A stretch of 64,000 bases of DNA from Paraburkholderia eburnea. Its GTDB lineage: Bacteria > Pseudomonadota > Gammaproteobacteria > Burkholderiales > Burkholderiaceae. Shown piece by piece: positions 62,739 through 64,000 of this stretch. Under the pieces are notes generated by a model that searched no databases, had not been told where the DNA came from, and saw only the letters and a program-made list of their open reading frames with translations. The DNA lies in the NCBI RefSeq assembly GCF_002917095.1, contig NZ_PQGA01000013.1:1-64000 (forward strand), read 5' to 3'. Numbering within the stretch: the stretch's first letter is position 1; each line of letters starts with the position of its first letter. A program made the translations under genes and the position numbers.

Positions 62739-63668
62739 ATGGACCGGTTTCTGAGCATCGAGGCATTCGTGAGAGTGGCGGAGGCAAGCAGCTTTGCCGA
62801 GGCGGCGAGACAACTGGGTGTGACGAGTTCGGTGGTGACGAACCGCATCCAGCAACTCGAGAAGTTCGTGAACGCGCCACTCTTCCATCGCAGCACGCGC
62901 CACGTCCGGCTATCCGAGGTCGGCGAGGCCTTTTATCGCGAGTGTGCCGAGGTCGTAGGCCGCGTCAACGAATTGACCGACCAGATGCGCGAGCTTCGCG
63001 CGACGCCGACAGGGCGCTTGCGCATCCAGATGCTTCCAGGGTTCGCGCTTGGACATTTCGGCGCGCCGCTGGCCGAATTCAATCGACGCTATCCAGGCAT
63101 CCAGCTCGATGTCATCGTGAATGACCGCGTTGTCGATCCAGTCGAAGAGGGCTTCGATATCGCCTTCCAGATTTTCCCGCCAATTTCCGAATCGCTCATC
63201 GAACGTCGGCTATTTACCGTTCGGCGTCTATTCTGCGCGTCGCCAGCCTATATCGAGGAGCATGGTGCGCCACAGCATCCGCGTGACTTGCTGCAGCACA
63301 CAACTGCGCTTTATTCCGGATATCCCTCTCGAAATCGCTGGACGATGACGCACGGCAACGAGGTTGTTGAGATGGAACTGCCGGGCATGATTCGCTCGAA
63401 TTCAGTACATCTGCTAAAAGACTACGCGCTGACGGGCGGCGGCGTGGTGTGCCTGCCCACCCTGGTTGCGAGCGATGCGCTGGTGAAGGGCACACTGGTG
63501 CCTATCTTGACGGATTACGACCTCTCGCCACTGAGCTTTGCTGCTGTTTATCCCGCAACGCAGCGTCAGGCGCTAAAGGTGAAAGCACTCGTTGAATTCC
63601 TCGCCGAATATATCGGCAGTGAGCCGTCGTGGGATGTGCCGTTGCTTGAGCGCGGCTGGGTGAGGTAA
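62739..63668 (+). CDS. LysR-family regulator
   Basis: 309 residues. HTH at residues 17-55 (SSFAEAARQLGVTSSVVTNR IQQLEKFVNAPLFHRSTR), effector domain from residue 91 (GRLRIQMLPGFALGHFGAPL). CrgA-like subgroup. It sits between an MFS gene and a hypothetical gene, all rightward, and may control either. Confidence 0.92.
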   Translation: MDRFLSIEAFVRVAEASSFAEAARQLGVTSSVVTNRIQQLEKFVNAPLFHRSTRHVRLSEVGEAFYRECAEVVGRVNELTDQMRELRATPTGRLRIQMLPGFALGHFGAPLAEFNRRYPGIQLDVIVNDRVVDPVEEGFDIAFQIFPPISESLIERRLFTVRRLFCASPAYIEEHGAPQHPRDLLQHTTALYSGYPSRNRWTMTHGNEVVEMELPGMIRSNSVHLLKDYALTGGGVVCLPTLVASDALVKGTLVPILTDYDLSPLSFAAVYPATQRQALKVKALVEFLAEYIGSEPSWDVPLLERGWVR

Positions 63669-63793
63669 GCCGCGAATCAGGCAGTGGATTATTCGGGAAT
63701 CGCAAATGCCGTAGTCGCTCTCTGCCAGGTTGTTGCTGCCGTTCCTTGCCCCTAAAGTTGAACTTAACTAGCAGTTCAACACAGGAGACAGCA

Positions 63794-64000
63794 ATGACCG
63801 ACACGGCATTCCATACCGTCTTTGGCTCGCTCGATAGCTATAAAAAAGGCGACATCGAAATCACGAGCGGAAGCGCTCATCACTACGCCTTCTCGAATGT
63901 CTTCGAGGTGGCCTCCAGATCGGCACCCTACGAAAAGGTCGTCGCTGGCAAGAATCTCGAATACGTCATCGAAGTGCTGCGCACCGAAGGCGAGTCGCAA
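63794..64000 (+). CDS. Hypothetical protein, N-terminal part (runs off window)
   Basis: The first 69 residues of a gene that continues beyond the window, starting at ATG 63794 behind AGGAGA. The sequence includes FHTVFGSLDSYKKGDIEITS, then HHYAFSNVFEVASRSAPYEK and NLEYVIEVLRTEGES. I do not recognise the family with confidence; the tone resembles cupin-type proteins of aromatic degradation operons. The preceding LysR and MFS genes fit such a context. Confidence 0.65.
   Translation, partial: MTDTAFHTVFGSLDSYKKGDIEITSGSAHHYAFSNVFEVASRSAPYEKVVAGKNLEYVIEVLRTEGESQ

Overview
The window is a high-GC (roughly 63-66% by eye) chromosomal segment from a Burkholderiaceae bacterium, most likely Paraburkholderia, Caballeronia or a close relative. 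The evidence is family content: DUF4148 and DUF6723-type small proteins, two Burkholderia-type trimeric porins, several LysR regulators, CysI-DUF934 gene order and strong GC3 codon bias. There is no rRNA operon, CRISPR array, intact insertion sequence or prophage. Three decayed fragments (a GNAT acetyltransferase, an Nramp transporter and an IS481-type transposase) are the only clear signs of gene loss or past transposition.

Layout. 0-1.2 kb: end of etfA and a CitE-like lyase. 1.3-3.2 kb: a KaiC-like double ATPase with a single-domain response regulator. 3.3-7.9 kb: bacterioferritin, a VOC protein, a GNAT remnant, a small membrane protein, and mmsA with a divergent LysR gene and a perfect inverted repeat between them. 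8-14.6 kb: DUF4148 protein, secreted alpha/beta hydrolase, YceH protein, DUF899/DUF2182 pair, and an HTH regulator coupled to a beta-propeller protein. 14.9-23.7 kb: a sulfate-ester scavenging locus encoding ABC ATPase, TauD/AtsK-type dioxygenase, periplasmic binding protein, TonB-dependent receptor, fused double permease and arylsulfatase, followed by a Crp/Fnr regulator and a glutathione peroxidase. 25.3-38.8 kb: two DHA2-type exporters, a hydrolase, a Lys/Ala-rich DUF6496 protein, an MCP, a porin, a LysR gene, a tannase/feruloyl-esterase coupled to an OpgC-type membrane protein, and a MASE1-like membrane protein. 38.8-45.2 kb: 3-hydroxyacyl-CoA dehydrogenase, class A beta-lactamase, CysI sulfite reductase with DUF934, a phytanoyl-CoA dioxygenase-like protein and a PNPOx-fold protein. 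45.3-52.6 kb: an envelope methionine-sulfoxide repair operon (msrB-dipZ-msrA) divergent from an OmpR/histidine-kinase pair, then a porin. 52.9-64 kb: an orphan ParA-like ATPase, a halogenase-like flavoprotein with a LysE exporter, LysR plus NAD-formate dehydrogenase plus HPP protein, a lipoprotein, a Tag-like glycosylase, transposase debris, an MFS transporter with a LysR gene, and a truncated hypothetical.

How the genes work together. The 14.9-23.7 kb locus looks able to import and desulfurate sulfate esters from the outer membrane inward: receptor, binding protein, permease and ATPase, then oxygenolytic (dioxygenase) and hydrolytic (sulfatase) release of sulfur. The 45.5-51.2 kb block looks like a periplasmic protein-repair system: DipZ would bring reducing power across the inner membrane to membrane-anchored MsrA and exported MsrB, and the divergent two-component system is the obvious candidate sensor. 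The 56-59 kb group is a formate-oxidation unit. Several enzymes carry substitutions at usually conserved active-site or metal positions (bacterioferritin, glutathione peroxidase, class A beta-lactamase, Tag, KaiC-like). These are listed as findings.
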